Positions 32,712 to 47,394 of a stretch of DNA of 64,000 bases are shown one piece after another. This stretch comes from Imbricaverruca yamaguchii (lineage: Eukaryota; Arthropoda; Thecostraca; Neoverrucidae): contig JAOTOL010001647.1 in NCBI GenBank assembly GCA_034440575.1, positions 2,354,001-2,418,000 on the forward strand, given 5' to 3'. Numbering within the stretch: position 1 is the stretch's first letter; each line of letters starts with the position of its first letter. Position numbers and translations under genes: made by a program. The notes beneath the pieces are model-generated. The model did not search any database, was not told where the DNA came from, and was given only the letters and a program-made list of their open reading frames with translations.

Positions 32712-32972
32712 CCCTTTACCAGTCGGCAGTGGTGCTGCCAGAAACAATATACTCTTTCAAAGACTCAAAGCTCGCTTATATCCTGTGAAAAAAGCATTTA
32801 ATGATGTCAAAAGGAAGTGCTCTAAAAACAATTGTCATTAAGTGTTGGGCTCGACTCAAATTTTAACATTTCAGTGCACTATGTCAAGCACATTGGGTGC
32901 CATAATTGAGGATAATTTTGGAATGAGCCGTCATAGACCTGGCATTTTTAGCCCTTTAAGTGATGAATACCG

Positions 32973-33002
32973 TTTCTATCTAATCTAATCTAATCTAATC
33001 GG
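32973..33002. repeat. (TCTAA)n microsatellite, 5 copies
   Basis: Short pentanucleotide run. It is not the arthropod telomere repeat (CCTAA). Confidence 0.9.
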
Positions 33003-33378
33003 TGCGTAAAGAAAGCAATGTGAGCTATTTTGAAAAGAATGGTTGATGCCCGTTTCTTGACCCGAAAGTTTGATGATTTGTTTCGCAAAGATACTTTTTT
33101 GGCGGTACCGTAGCAGCTGGCGTTGGCGACTATTTGCTATTACTCAGGCGAGAAGCTTAGTGTTCTCAGGGAATTGTTATCTGGGAACTGTGGCGTCCGG
33201 TGGAGAAGCGACGCCACCGGGTTTTGGTCCGGAGGCCAGAGGGTTTAGGTTCTTTTTCCTCGTCCAAGCCTACAGGGGTGCTATGCACCTCTGTGGACAT
33301 GCCTGTCCCAAATCGTAATTCCTGAATCCGACCACCTCCCGGTTTGAAGGAAACCACATTTCCCCTCCTCGTATTCGT
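33003..33378. other. No gene recognised
   Basis: Unique sequence. An inverted pair GGCGTCCGGTGGAG and CGACGCCACCGG lies near 33,192-33,220. Confidence 0.4.
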
Positions 33379-34055
33379 TTATGAGGAAAAATTATCCCCA
33401 TCATTTTTCATGAGCGACGAATCCCAGCATTGGTTGACCAGTGCCGTGCCGTGAGCTATGAAGGTCAATGCAAAGCTGCCTGATATACACATACCTATCG
33501 AGAACATCGAGAAGTAAAATCGAAGATATGAGGGTGAAATCGTTGCTTCAGTTAGTAAAAACACAAAATGAGACATCAATATGAGCAAAAGACGAAAATC
33601 TGTTGTTCTTTTCAAACACCTTTGAAATTCTGACCATGTTTCTGAGTTACCCGTGAAGGACGAATGCTGCCGGTGCCTTTTTCCAAGTTTGAAAAAAGCA
33701 TAGACAATTGACATTCAGGGGAATATTTATCACCTTGGATTTGTCACGTAGCCAAACTTTACCTTGATGGTGATGTGAACATCGAAAACACCATGAAAAA
33801 TATAAGAAACCAGCACTAAAAATGACATTTAATGACAAAAAATGATCAGATGACAGAAAACAATCGATTTTCCAATGCAGTGATTTGCAATTGCAATGGG
33901 ACAGGACATATACCGCCGTTGTGAAGAGGTGCCAGCATCTTCTTATAAAACATCCCAAATATAGTGAAACAACGCAGCGCAAGTTCAGCTAAGAACGATA
34001 TAAAAAACACAAGCCAGGAAACCTCGACAGCGAAGCACAAAGCAACCCCAAACAA
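33379..34055 (-). pseudogene. Possible broken multi-pass membrane protein (three frames), unidentified
   Basis: Three overlapping minus-strand frames (34,055-33,846, 33,982-33,647 and 33,714-33,379) each carry hydrophobic segments: FAVEVSWLVFFISFLAEL, then FSAGFLYFSW, then RLLLILMSHFVFLLTEA and FYFSMFSIGMCISGSFAL. The order and spacing are compatible with the end of a multi-pass protein such as an arthropod chemoreceptor, but no diagnostic motif was seen and AT-rich DNA can mimic this. It could be joined by introns or be a decayed gene. I do not claim a family. Confidence 0.25.
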
Positions 34056-34590
34056 TCACATCAGCATTCATCACTGCGTGTGCTCTATTGTGTAGTTTAC
34101 GCTGTCAAACGCCATTAACTTCTCCTCGATTTCCAGTTACCGAATTACCAGTAATCCCGTACCACCTTGCTGCGAGCTTTCCTTATAGCGATGCCCTTGC
34201 TGCAGCCCATGGAGCGCGCACCGACCGGCTGCCATGCCTTGGAGTGAAACATTCTAGGTCCGAAGTCCGTGCTGTTCGGGCGATCAATTTCTTCATGTCC
34301 GTCTGTATAATACGGAGTGCCTACGGGAAACGTGGGTGCGTTTAGAAGCAGGCATATATTACACCACATCATATCATCTGACATCTACCCTTACGTGTAA
34401 ACTTCCAGGTAAGCTGACAGTTGCGTGAGCTTCGCAAACAAAAATGCCAGAGATTCGGCTTCACGACGCCTATAACTGCGAAAAGCACTTGCAGCTGTCT
34501 GTCCTTGGGCTGCGTCGAGTCATCACAAACGGCGAGAAGCCTCCTGGGACCAATTTTCTAGTCGAGGGAGGTTTCGGAGGCTGGTATGCA
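34056..34590. other. No gene recognised
   Basis: Unique sequence upstream of a Lys-like SINE. No supported feature. Confidence 0.4.
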
Positions 34591-34595
34591 ACCCG

Positions 34596-34744
34596 GCTTT
34601 AGGAGAAAATTGGGTTATTTTACGACGCCAACCTTTCACGCCGATTGGTCACGGGTGGACTCGGCAAAGCCGCCGGTTGTGAGATTCGAACCCACAATCT
34701 TGCGATCAAGAGTCAGACGATCTACCAGCTGAGCTACCGCGGCC
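34596..34744 (-). mobile_element. Lys-like tRNA-derived SINE, 3' hairpin deleted
   Basis: On the minus strand the head GCCGCGGTAGCTCAGCTGGT (intact box A) is followed by an anticodon loop CTCTTGA (CTT = Lys) and box B GGTTCGAATC. The core is GACCAATCGGCGTGAAAGG. The sequence then passes directly from TTGGCG to TCGTAAAATAACCC, so most of the 3' hairpin seen in the copy at 14,622 is missing. No clear target duplication was found. Confidence 0.85.
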
Positions 34745-35914
34745 CATTCGATAGACTGGGAGAATGCTATTGTGGACATATTTCTGATGTGAAGTAATTG
34801 CTCCTTAATACTGTCGTGGAAGCTTCCCGTTGGTTTGCCTGGAAGTACAGGTAGTAAGACGACACCTACAATCAAAATGACTGAAATATCATCCATCCTC
34901 AATGTACCAGTAGCCAGGCAACGCAATCTTTTGCTTCCATGCGACCAGTTTTAGGGGTTTTGCGGCGAAAGCCGAGATTTTCCAGAAGTGTCTAAGCCTG
35001 CCTAACCCATGAAGAAGATTTGAGAAGAACTTAACGGACCTTTTACGCCTCTTCACGATAAAACAAAGGAAAGCAAACACGATAACGGAGGAATGCTTCT
35101 AGATTAATTATTGCTTCAGTACATTTTCCAGCCTAAATATCTCAAGGCCAAGTCTGCGAAAACGAAACGGCATTTCGCTGGCTACGTCCAGGCCCATATT
35201 GGTCGTAGATCAATAATAACATATGAAACGGACACAATTTTTCCGCTAAGAGAGGGCATCAAAAGTGATTGTGTCCATCAATGGAAATCCTTTGATGCTT
35301 CATTGTGCCTGCATTGCGATTCACTATGCATTTGATGCTTCACCCAGTCATGCTTCGGGAGAAGGCACCACATATTTCGGCCACAGGATGTTGCTGCCAG
35401 CTTTGGCTACTTCATCTCTTTCATGAACTCTATGAAATAGAAATAGAAGCGCACCACTGGTGTTGCACCAGAAGCGCTCACTGCTGCGCGCACCAGTATA
35501 GCACAAACGAACACCCTGGTCACGTGTACAGACAACTTAAGCGGGCGACGATCTGTGTTTGGGCGTTCTTGACATGGACGAAACCCACCAGAAAAGCAAG
35601 TGCGGATTAGCACGTCAACAGCCGGGGCGGCAGCTGATTCACCCAGCGGCCAATCAGCTGCCGCCAAGAGTAGCGTCCGTCTCACACTTTTCTGATGGAC
35701 GCTGGCCCTCTTCATCTGCAGCAGTGTAAGCCGGCGGCCAGCGGTTGTCAGCGGCGCCGATACGATCCTGCGACAGCCGCCGCACAGCACGCGGCGCCAC
35801 TCGAGCGACGCTCTCCCGCCGCGCGCCGTGTCGCGGGTCGGTCACACGTCGGCGGCCGGGCGCGCGCTCCGTGCCGGCCGCCGGCCTGGCCGCCGACGCG
35901 ACGGTGGGCGCCGA
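34745..35914. other. No gene recognised
   Basis: AT-rich to about 35,600, then abruptly CpG-rich before the 29-bp array. A 101-codon plus frame at 35,305 has no recognisable domain. Confidence 0.4.
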
Positions 35915-35917
35915 GCG

Positions 35918-36392
35918 GGCCCGGGCGGAGGGGGCAGGCGACAACCGGCCCGGGCGGAGGGGGCAGACGACAACCGGCCCGGGCGGAGGGGGCAGGCGAC
36001 AACCGGCCCGGGCGGAGGGGGCAGACGACAACCGGCCCGGGCGGAGGGGGCAGACGACAACCGGCCCGGGCGGAGGGGGCAGACGACAACCGGCCCGGGC
36101 GGAGGGGGCAGGCGACAACCGGCCCGGGCGGAGGGGGCAGGCGACAACCGGCCCGGGCGGAGAGGGCAGGCGACAACCGGCCCGGGCGGAGGGGGCAGGC
36201 GACAACCGGCCCGGACGGAGGGGGCAGACGACAACCGGCCCGGGCGGAGGGGGCAGGCGACAACCGGCCCGGGCGGAGGGGGCAGGCGACAACCGGCCCG
36301 GGCGGAGGGGGCAGACGACAACCGGCCCGGGCGGAGGGGGCAGGCGACAACCGGCCCGGACGGAGGGGGCAGACGACAACCGGCCGCAGCCT
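35918..36392. repeat. Minisatellite, 29-bp unit, ~16 copies
   Basis: ACAACCGGCCCGGGCGGAGG plus GGGCAGGCG, with a G/A alternation (GCAGGCG or GCAGACG) that gives two unit types in mosaic order. Six long frames, up to 354 codons, cross it on both strands because the units lack stops. Confidence 0.96.
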
Positions 36393-36882
36393 CTGTCGCG
36401 GCCGGCGCCACCATCGCTGACCGGTAATCGGCTCAGCGCCGGTTTTGTCTCGCTGCTCGCCGGGCCAGATGTAGGAGCCGCGCTGCGGTCGGCGGCGGTG
36501 TGGAACTTGCACTGGGCAGTCGTCCACGCGCCGGCAGCCGGCCGTACGGTGCAGCCGCGCTGTCGCTCCGAGGCGGGACTGGCTCTCGGCTGTGTCTGAC
36601 CGGCTGGTGGATGTAGGGGGAGTGGGGATGGGGTGGTGGTGGTGGGAGGGGGGTGCGAGGTTAGATGGGCGGAGGTTGTGAAGAGGGTGGATGGATGCGT
36701 TGCATTGCATCCTGCCACACCAATGCATTAGAGTGGCTATGTGGACGCAGAGGTGCGTTGGATGGACACAGTAGGCCCATCGTTCTCCCAAAGATGAGGT
36801 GCTAATTGGGAGAAAGGGATTTCAGTGGATACTGGCCGGACAATGCGCAAAAAAGAATATCTATTATCCATAATTAAATCAC
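36393..36882. other. GC-rich to AT-rich transition, G-rich tract at ~36,617-36,655
   Basis: Includes a GGGGTGGTGGTGGTGGGAGG tract. No gene is recognised. Confidence 0.45.
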
Positions 36883-36893
36883 CAATCGAAGGA

Positions 36894-36949
36894 GTTGGTT
36901 ATTTGGCTTTAGGGGCGTATCGACTGCTTCGGTAGAACAGCGTTCATAT
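36894..36949 (-). mobile_element. Micro-insert 3 of the hairpin family, minus orientation, with TSD
   Basis: On the minus strand it reads ATATGAACGCTGTTCTACCG, then AAGCAGTCGATACGCCCC, then TAAAGCCAAATAACCAAC. Target duplication CAATCGAAGGA occurs at 36,883-36,893 and 36,950-36,960 (11 bp, perfect). It aligns end to end with micro-insert 4. The left arm has changed to GAACGC. Confidence 0.85.
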
Positions 36950-36960
36950 CAATCGAAGGA

Positions 36961-37760
36961 AGTAGTTATCTAATTCAATTAGTAATTCAAGTACTTCAGT
37001 TATCCAAATGCATCCCACCAGGCAACTCGCATTTACTGCATTTGGAAGCAACAACTGAAACCCGTATGTCTCGAACCGTACTCACATTGATGCTGTCATA
37101 AGGATAGCACCTCTGTGCTTCAAAATTCCAAGTACGGAGTAATCTTTGTTTAATGAATGAAACTACCACACTCTCAGATCGGCGCGAAGTTCGCCGCTTC
37201 TTGGAGTTGATAAAATCAGCCTTTCGCAGAACCTACTCCGATTGAAGCTTTTCAAAATAGCACCATGAAAGGCAATATATAGCGTCTTTTCGTAAGGTTT
37301 TATCATTATTGAGATGTTTTGCACCAACCACAATAAAAGAAAATGTTCGGTTTGGCATGGTTGACGAAAGTAAAGCAACACAAGTAAAATATGGGAGACA
37401 AAATGTACGCATGAACGCTGGCTTCATTACTCCAAAATATTCACTGGTTCCTTCATATGGAGTTCGCAACACGAATTAAATCCCATATCAACGAAACTCA
37501 TTGCATTTAATTTTATCCCGTGACGTATATTGTTTCAGAATCATTGGCACCAACAGTCATGTGCCAATATAACAGGAAAAATGCATACAATGCCTTTATC
37601 AAACCATGTGATTGTGGGGAGGGAAGCGCTTCATGGAAGCCAGTCAGCGCGACCCACCGGGTTGCTGCACATTGCACACCGAGATACACTGATCAAACTT
37701 TGGGCGCAAGTTTGGTCAAGTCCTAATCAATCTTTTGAAGGAAGATATACACTTCTGTAA
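36961..37760. other. No gene recognised
   Basis: AT-rich unique sequence. No domain was seen in the short frames. Confidence 0.4.
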
Positions 37761-37774
37761 CGCATGTAGAAGGT

Positions 37775-37959
37775 TTGTTTTTGTTTGTTTATTGGTTGGT
37801 TGACGACACACTTTATGCACATCCACGGATAATGGCGTCGCCCACACTGTTTCGCCGGTGGGTCGCGGGATTTGGAAATGTCCTGAGTGGCGTCAGAGTC
37901 GAACCCGGGACTTTTGGTACCCATAGCCCGACACCTTAACCACTCGACCATCCCCGCCC
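37775..37959 (-). mobile_element. Third SINE type (class-II-tRNA-like head) with perfect 14-bp TSD
   Basis: On the minus strand the head GGGGATGGTCGAGTGGTTAA (box A TGGTCGAGTGG) leads to box B GGGTTCGACTCTGAC. The core is CCCGCGACCCACCGGCG with stem CCCAC/GTGGG. The 3' hairpin has outer arms GCGAC/GTCGT and inner arms ATCC/GGAT, then AACCAACCAATAAACAAAC. CGCATGTAGAAGGT flanks it at 37,761-37,774 and 37,960-37,973. The head resembles a Ser/Leu-type tRNA only in its 5' half. Confidence 0.9.
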
Positions 37960-37973
37960 CGCATGTAGAAGGT

Positions 37974-39530
37974 ACACCTCTTACAAAAGAGTAGTCATGC
38001 AAAAATGTACCCACTCATTGCCTATGCCTACCAGATATTACGCCTGCCGTGATGTTGCAAGTCCACGTATTATGCACTCCAACTTCAATACTGAATAGTT
38101 AAACCAACACTGCGCTTATGAGGTCTTAGGCCAAATTGTTGGGCCAACATGAACCCTCTCTGAGCGGCTACAAACCGTCGCATTACCCCCTGACCAGATC
38201 GAGCAGAGGCGTTCCAAAGTTCGAGCCGCCATCGTTCGGGTACATGCCGTGTTTGCCACCCATGCCCACCAAATTGGCTCCTTGTTTATGTCTGAATCAA
38301 CTTAGTTCATTAATTTGAGCCGAAACTGACACGAAAATAGTCCCTCCTCGTCGACGAGTGCATTGACGACACAATTTTCACGAGAAAAGTTATTGCAAAC
38401 GACCGAGCTGAATCCGCTTCCTCGTATCACCAGTCGAACCGATTTTGTACTCAGAGCGCCTTCAAAAGGTCTTATGCACGTGCACGGAGCCCCGCCCCTT
38501 CCCCACCCCGAAAACGACGCGAGACACCGTTGGACCAGAATCCAGGTGATCCAACCCGGATGGAGACAACTCATCAAGAAGTGCTCAATGTGGGTAGGAT
38601 TCGGCCACTGGGGGATATCAGTCTGGGCTGAGAATAATTGTCTCTTCTGAAACAGGAGGCAGACATTTTGATTCTTGCTATGCTCGTATTTACATAAGAG
38701 CAGCGGTGCCGCTGGTGCTGTTGTGTTCAAAAGTGCTCCCGGAGCCTCACTTCGCCCCCCCCCCCTACTGGAGCTCCGGGGAATTCCTTCAGAGGATCGC
38801 ATATGATTGAAGATTCACATGAAAATCCCTCCTCGAACGCATTTCCCATGTCTTCCAGACTCCGGACCCATCCCTGCAGAGGAGAGGGGGTGCGCAGATG
38901 GTAAGCTTCTTCCTTCAAACTTTTGACAACCGGTCATTTGATTGGATATTGGGTGGGGGTGCATATTTAGCATAAACAAGGGATAAGGTTTTTGTTGTCT
39001 TTGAAGTGGATCCTACAAGTCATATCTGAAGAACGAGGCCGAAGGTCAGGCAGCAGTACCATCTTTAACTCAAAACCTCTAATATAAATGTTCACTGCAC
39101 CAATTTAACACAGGACGTGGCCCCTGTTTCCAAATTTGTTAATCGACAACTGTCCATCTGTCTCCGCCCCTGCTCTTATGCCCATGCTTTATCCCTAATG
39201 TGCTATCCATTGGAGTCGAGTAGTGCATAGTGCATGAAACCCACCACGCAATGACCTCTACAAACTACCTACGGCTGGACCTCTGGCCACGGTGAAGCTG
39301 TAGATCTGCCGGTGCACGAGTGACCCGGATTCTAAGCGCATGTCAACGCAGCAGTCACCAGACGACCGGACTTGACCCGTACGTGGGGTCCAGGGCAGTC
39401 CTCCCTGGATGGGTACGACCATACATGATCTGGTCTGGCATACTGGAACGGAGGCACAGTACGACGAACAATCGTCCACTGGGAAGTTCTTCTGAGGGAC
39501 TCGGCAGAACTCAGCCGGATCGTCCCACTT
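37974..39530. other. No gene recognised
   Basis: Unique sequence with a C homopolymer at about 38,756-38,764. Frames on both strands around 38,300-38,800 show no domain. Confidence 0.4.
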
Positions 39531-39534
39531 CTGA

Positions 39535-39682
39535 ACATCTTAACAACGTCTCACTTATGAACACCTTAATAACGTACCACTTCTGAACACCCTAATAACG
39601 TCCCACTCTGAACGTCTTAATAACGTCCCACTTCTGAACACCTCAACAACGTCGCACTTCTGATCACCTTAACAACGTCGTG
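39535..39682. repeat. Degenerate ~26-29-bp tandem repeat, ~5-6 copies
   Basis: Words CACTTCTGAACACC, TTAATAACGT and CAACAACGTC recur at about 26-29-bp spacing. Confidence 0.85.
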
Positions 39683-39690
39683 TGGCAGAG

Positions 39691-41955
39691 TTTCCAGTTC
39701 TTGTTCTTTCACTCAGAATTAGACCCGATCTCTGAACTATGGTTTTAGCAGTTTTTACTACACCGTCAGCTCTGAAGTGCGTGAAGTTTTGTTCAAAGAG
39801 CACGTTCTCTGGCGGCAGCTGCCCGGAGTCAGCTGACTGTCGCCTACTGAGCGCTCGCCGGCCACGTGGTTACGTCGTCATGCCGCATGCCCGAGGCCGG
39901 GCGACCGCATTGCTGCTGTCAGTCCGACGGAGTGTGCCGCGCTGAACGGCTGTACGTGTCGTAAGCTGAGCGAGAAGTCAGCTGGATAAAAGGACAGCAA
40001 TACAGTCCGGCACCTATGCTAATTCAAAAAATTCGACATAGTGCGTTCACGTTTAAGATACCATATTTGGCTGATAGGCTGACTTTTGGCAAGATTGCAA
40101 CCAATTTTGGCCGAAGTAGATTGGCGTTTTCCTCAACGTCCGTATGCTGAACATGAATTACTTATTTTCCGCAGTTGGCCCCTCTCCCAAACATCGAGCG
40201 CGCATCCAGAATATGAGTACGCCTCGCCGGATGGGTCAAAATGGCGGAAGTTACTTAATTCTGAAATTGCTGCATGGCTCAACATTTCACTGGAAATGAC
40301 ATTACGACTCAACATTTTTTTTTCGGGAGATAGGTCTATCGATAAACCCATAGGTTCATCCTCATCAATAAGTTTATCTTCGTATCCCTTTGGAGAGTCA
40401 CGAGCTCGCCCACGAACAATTTCTTTACATACATTTCCGCTTCCGTTCTAGGGATGCCATATTATATTCATGCTAGGAGGCCATTTCCATCGCATTGTTA
40501 TTTGTTCCAAGACACATTGATTTGATATGGAATCCAATTGAGTTTCTCCTTCTCGCAATGCGTAGGAAGCCCACAACTAACATGTGCTTCTCCACCCCTC
40601 TAGTCGATTTCTTAGCACATCACCCGTGCCACTATCATCATGCTCGCCATGGAAATGCAATGATCGCGCTATTTATTTATTAGGGCTTTAGGGAATGATC
40701 GCGCTATCAAAGCGTACTAGCATAGGCGTACTCGCGACCGTTCTCTGCCGCACCTAAGTACAATGAGACAATAAACATGTGGACCTCTTTTGATTAAGCA
40801 GCATCAGGATGGCTTCTTCACACATGGGGACTGGAAGGTAGCATTCGGTACTGCAAAGTACTCGGGAGTGATTTGATCTTGGATGATGCTTTGATCGAAT
40901 ATCCTCACGGTGGTGGGGTCTTCAGGCAGTGGTGCAGGGAGGTTGGCGACGAATGTCTCCCCACATTCCGACTGAGTTTCAGGTAATTAACACGGACGAA
41001 GCATTTCCTTTATCCTTGGAAATTGGAGGAATGTTCAATTATTGAATATGATGGCGGCAGGCTCCGGCGCTTCGGCTTAGTCACTAACTCTGTGCCAATT
41101 ACTTCATCGATGCGATGATCAATGCCAGCTCTTCTATTGCAACGGGTTCGCGCGGTCCCACACACAAGGCGTGCCGTACAGAAACCCTCTGCATAAGAGC
41201 ACGCTTCCTCGCAGCTCGTAGGCCGTATTTGTCGCAAAGAGAACGGCAGACAGGTCGTTCATGTGTATGTGTACTAAATACTGTCATACGGGCCGCATAC
41301 ACTAAGATGTTCTAGTGTCACGTAATTAGGTGCGGGGTTTCAATGTGCAGCACCGATGGAGTCTACTACATAACACAGTGTACCTGATGATCACAGTATC
41401 CACAGTAACACAGTATCCTGATGATCAGTTTTATGTCGGCTAAGTTTTACGTTCTGAGGGATGGGGTGTAAGTAAGTAATTGACCAAACCCTCGTTGAAG
41501 GTTATTGTGTTTACCTGCAGTTGCTACTGGTTTATCTGCCCATCGGCTAACACAGAAACTGTCGGCACACGGGGATAACACTGCAGATGTGTCTGTCAAG
41601 TTCATGGATTTCTCGGACATTCAAGGGACCTCGTGATTGTTTGATCCCGTTGACATTGTTTGTCCTCCTAAACCCATAGACACGCCCACGACAGGTGCCG
41701 TTAGCCTGTGCTTGCTGGTACGGGACGAAGGACCGATGAACTGGCTACGTTTCGCGACAGACATAGTGGTCGTGCATCACGAGCTACCGCTGGCTGGGCC
41801 GGCTCGATCGGCCACGGATGTGCCAAGTATAGCTCAAAGTTGCTATGTTTCTGCACTGGAACGATCCGACTCGGCTTTTCCCCGAGGTATTTTCTACATT
41901 CAGTGCAACGAGCCTGAGGTGGGGCAACGTTTTCATTTGCACATCGTGAAGTTGT
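39691..41955. other. No gene recognised
   Basis: About 2.3 kb of unique sequence. The 121-codon plus frame at 40,086 and 141-codon plus frame at 41,637 have no recognised domains or splice context. Confidence 0.4.
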
Positions 41956-41969
41956 TGACACTACAAAAC

Positions 41970-42042
41970 AACCGTCACCGAAAACAACCGACCAACCAAC
42001 CGAACCAACCAACCGAACACCCAACTGAACCGCAACCGAAAG
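41970..42042. repeat. (AACCG/AACC)n microsatellite-like tract
   Basis: ACCGACCAACCAACCGAACC and related units. It resembles the AACC tails of the SINEs, but no SINE body is recognisable immediately upstream. Confidence 0.75.
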
Positions 42043-44126
42043 CAATGCGAATCGTGCGCTGAGCAGACAACGAGGCTCATCATGCATGCAGGCAGAATGC
42101 TCGTCTATAGAGGGCTTTTGGCTCCGTAGAAATTCGCACGGATGTGATTGACAGATCTTGGGTCTCGGATCTCGCCCGACAAAACGAGTCGGCAGAGTTA
42201 GGCTGTTCTGAACGGGCCGAACAAGAACCGGACCGCTCCGAGTACGGCCGAAACGAACCCCTACCAACATTTACGAGATTTAACATTAGACCTATGATAG
42301 ATACGCCATGGAATGAAACCATCTAAGTTAACTTTTGGTTTCGGCAAATTTAAACTGCTCAAATCAGCCCGGGAAATAATGGATACACGTTTCAGAGCCA
42401 TAGGTAACGCCAGCATTTAAATCTGGCAAATATTGCGAGATGCCTTTGAGTAGTTCTTTACGCTACACCATCGATGGAGCATAGGGTGCAGGAATTAATG
42501 CTTGAAGCCAGACTTTCACACTCCATAATGGAAACTTCAATGTGACATTTTACATGATCTTACCACCTTCTACCTGAATTTCACATGATTAGTCTTCGTT
42601 CTCCATGACGAATGGGAACACATAAGATTGCAAATAACAAACTAGGTGAACAAGAAATGTGTAGATGAGATGCCAGTGATCCTCGCGTTGTACCATCGCA
42701 AGAACCACCTTCGAGAGCAAGTAAGCCACACTCACAATGCCACCCGAACAAAGCACCACCAACTTGCTGCCCTGCGAAACCAAAACCATGCGAAATATGC
42801 GAAAAACTGTAGCCATACGCACCAATTGTTGCGATTTTCGGCTGATTTTAGCACCGTCACTGACACAGCGGACGCTCGTCCCGACACCCAAGCACCGACT
42901 GAAGGCCCCTCGCCTCCACACACGTCTCACAGATGGCAGCACCACGCTCGGCGCGTTCGGAGGCGGAGCTAGCAGTCAGACGCCAATCGTTGAGGGCAAG
43001 GCGGAGCTACTCCACGCCAACGAACAGTAAGCCCCGCCCCCTGCGATGCGCGAGCTGCTCAGATGCAGACGATATCCAGGAGCGAAGAATGGCTGGTTGT
43101 CCAGAAGGCTTCCCGTGTTGATGACAAGGTACAGCCGTCAACCTGCTTCCCGTTAATTCACGACTATTTAAATGTCAGGGTGGATGGTCGACGCAGGGGG
43201 CGTCGTCACCTCGTGTGACGAAAGCTTGCAACGATGCGAGGTGCGAAGTGGTGAGCTTCTTCCCGAGTGGTGATTTAAATACAGCAGAGGCGCAATTCGG
43301 GCGGCTGTGTCCTGTCAGCCAAAGCGCAGTTCCTCGAACAACACAGAACCAAAGGTCTGCGTTGTTTGTATTGTGCCTTCAACTCTGACGTGGGACCGTC
43401 ATTATTGCATCATCTTGTATGAGCGTCTCGGGTTTATCGGCCAATGAAATCACTTGCAATATATCCATTGAGATAAGCCAGGACACGCAGTGACGATCAC
43501 AATTTACCAACAACAGCAAAAGGGTGAGAACAAATTGAGTCCATTTTTAACGGCACTAGTCCTGATGGCGAAACGATTGTTTATTTGACGTGCCATATGA
43601 GACACTAATCAAGCAAGGGTACTGGTAGCGAGCAGACTAAACGGAGCAATGGTAATTAAACACTGAGGTACTTCAGTGGCTTGGAGTTCAGCGACTAACA
43701 CACGCAAGCTAACATAGGGCCACTTGCGCTGGCTGCTTATTTAATGTCTTGAAAAATTGGAACATGATGCGTTTGCTTGTGCTTTTTCGGCCGATGGTTT
43801 TCTGCTCGCTTGTTCTACTTTCGCTAGTGGTGCTTTTCAGTCGGTGCTTTCCCCATAGACTACCACAAATAGGAAAACAGAATGGACTGGCTGTTGGTAG
43901 AGGGAAAAGTGTTTGAAATTGAATCTCTGTATTTTTCTGACACCAAATGATTTACTTTTGTTCGCACACTTTTTAGATATTCAGGAGGCCCTGCAGCCGG
44001 CGCCGCTGGGCCGCTGCTAAAGGCGGCGACCGCGCTGGCCATCGCAGTGATGACGTTACGTGCTTATTGCTCGCATTGGTGCCGACACGGATACTATCGG
44101 AATGCCGAGGGATATGCCGCCGACTG
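42043..44126. other. No gene recognised
   Basis: Unique sequence, GC-richer at about 42,890-43,050 and 43,980-44,050. No supported exon or RNA gene. Confidence 0.4.
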
Positions 44127-44139
44127 GCACTGCCTCTCA

Positions 44140-44192
44140 ATGGGCGCTGTATGACCGAAGCAGTCGAAGCGCCCCTAAGCCCAAATAACTAA
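44140..44192 (+). mobile_element. Micro-insert 4 of the hairpin family, with TSD
   Basis: ATGGGCGCTGTATGACCGAA, then GCAGTCGAAGCGCCCC, then TAAGCCCAAATAACTAA. Perfect 6-bp outer arms GGGCGC/GCGCCC, and inner TGAC/GTCG with one wobble. Target duplication GCACTG(C/T)CTCTCA occurs at 44,127-44,139 and 44,193-44,205. Length is 53 bp. Confidence 0.88.
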
Positions 44193-44329
44193 GCACTGTC
44201 TCTCAGCAGGTCAAGGTGGTTTGGCCTGTGGATGTTTACATTCGTTAGATATTTCTGTGTAAAGTAGAGGTAACTGAAGACACGGAAACGAGATGGATGA
44301 TCACGTTGGCGCGGTAAGGTATCAAATGT

Positions 44330-44381
44330 ATGGGCGCAAAATGACCCTTGATGTCGACGCGCCCCTAAACTCCAATGCACC
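44330..44381 (+). mobile_element. Micro-insert 5 of the hairpin family, with perfect 14-bp TSD
   Basis: ATGGGCGCAAAATGACCC, then TTGATGTCGACGCGCCCC, then TAAACTCCAATGCACC. Target duplication AAGGTATCAAATGT occurs at 44,316-44,329 and 44,382-44,395. Length is 52 bp. It lies 137 bp from micro-insert 4 in the same orientation but in a different target, so it is an independent event. Confidence 0.9.
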
Positions 44382-44395
44382 AAGGTATCAAATGT

Positions 44396-46997
<2,602 letters not shown>

Positions 46998-47000
<3 letters not shown>

Positions 47001-47021
47001 ACCGTCACCGTCACCGTCATT
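46998..47021. repeat. (CACCGT)n, 4 copies
   Basis: Short hexanucleotide run. Confidence 0.85.
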
Positions 47022-47149
47022 TAAAATGGCCAACAACTTCTTTTTGTAGCATTGTTTGAAGACTTGCCTTCCTCATTCAAAAATAAATATTGAAATTGAC
47101 AATCCAACCCTTTGCGCTGGTGAATGCTCGTGTTACGTTTGTAATACAT

Positions 47150-47340
47150 CACGGGCGTTGATTTCTGAAAATCATTGGGGGAAATGCATGAAAACAATGG
47201 GCGGGCCAAATTGGATTGGATGGAGGCACACTCCGTAGGGTCCCACGTGAAAAGTTGACTTATTGTGTAGGGAAAGGAAAAAATCAGCATTGAGGGGCAC
47301 TTTGAACTTTACCCTCTGAAAAGTATATACAATACCCCTG
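47150..47340 (+). repeat. Second copy of the dispersed ~200-bp repeat (see 9,190-9,400)
   Basis: Aligns with 9,190-9,400 from GGGCGTTGATTTCTGAAAAT to GAAAAGTATATACAATACCC with substitutions and a few indels; by eye it is clearly related in its middle part. The element type is unknown. Confidence 0.65.
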
Positions 47341-47394
47341 CCTACAATATTACCTTCTCTACTCCTCAATGCACTTTGAATTAATTATCTTCCA

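Noticed and set aside
32973..33002. Interstitial telomere repeat
   Set aside because: The unit is TCTAA, not the arthropod CCTAA/TTAGG repeat, and there are only five copies.
35654..36791. Six overlapping long frames around the 29-bp array
   Set aside because: Comparable length on both strands and repeat-derived composition; no conserved domain.
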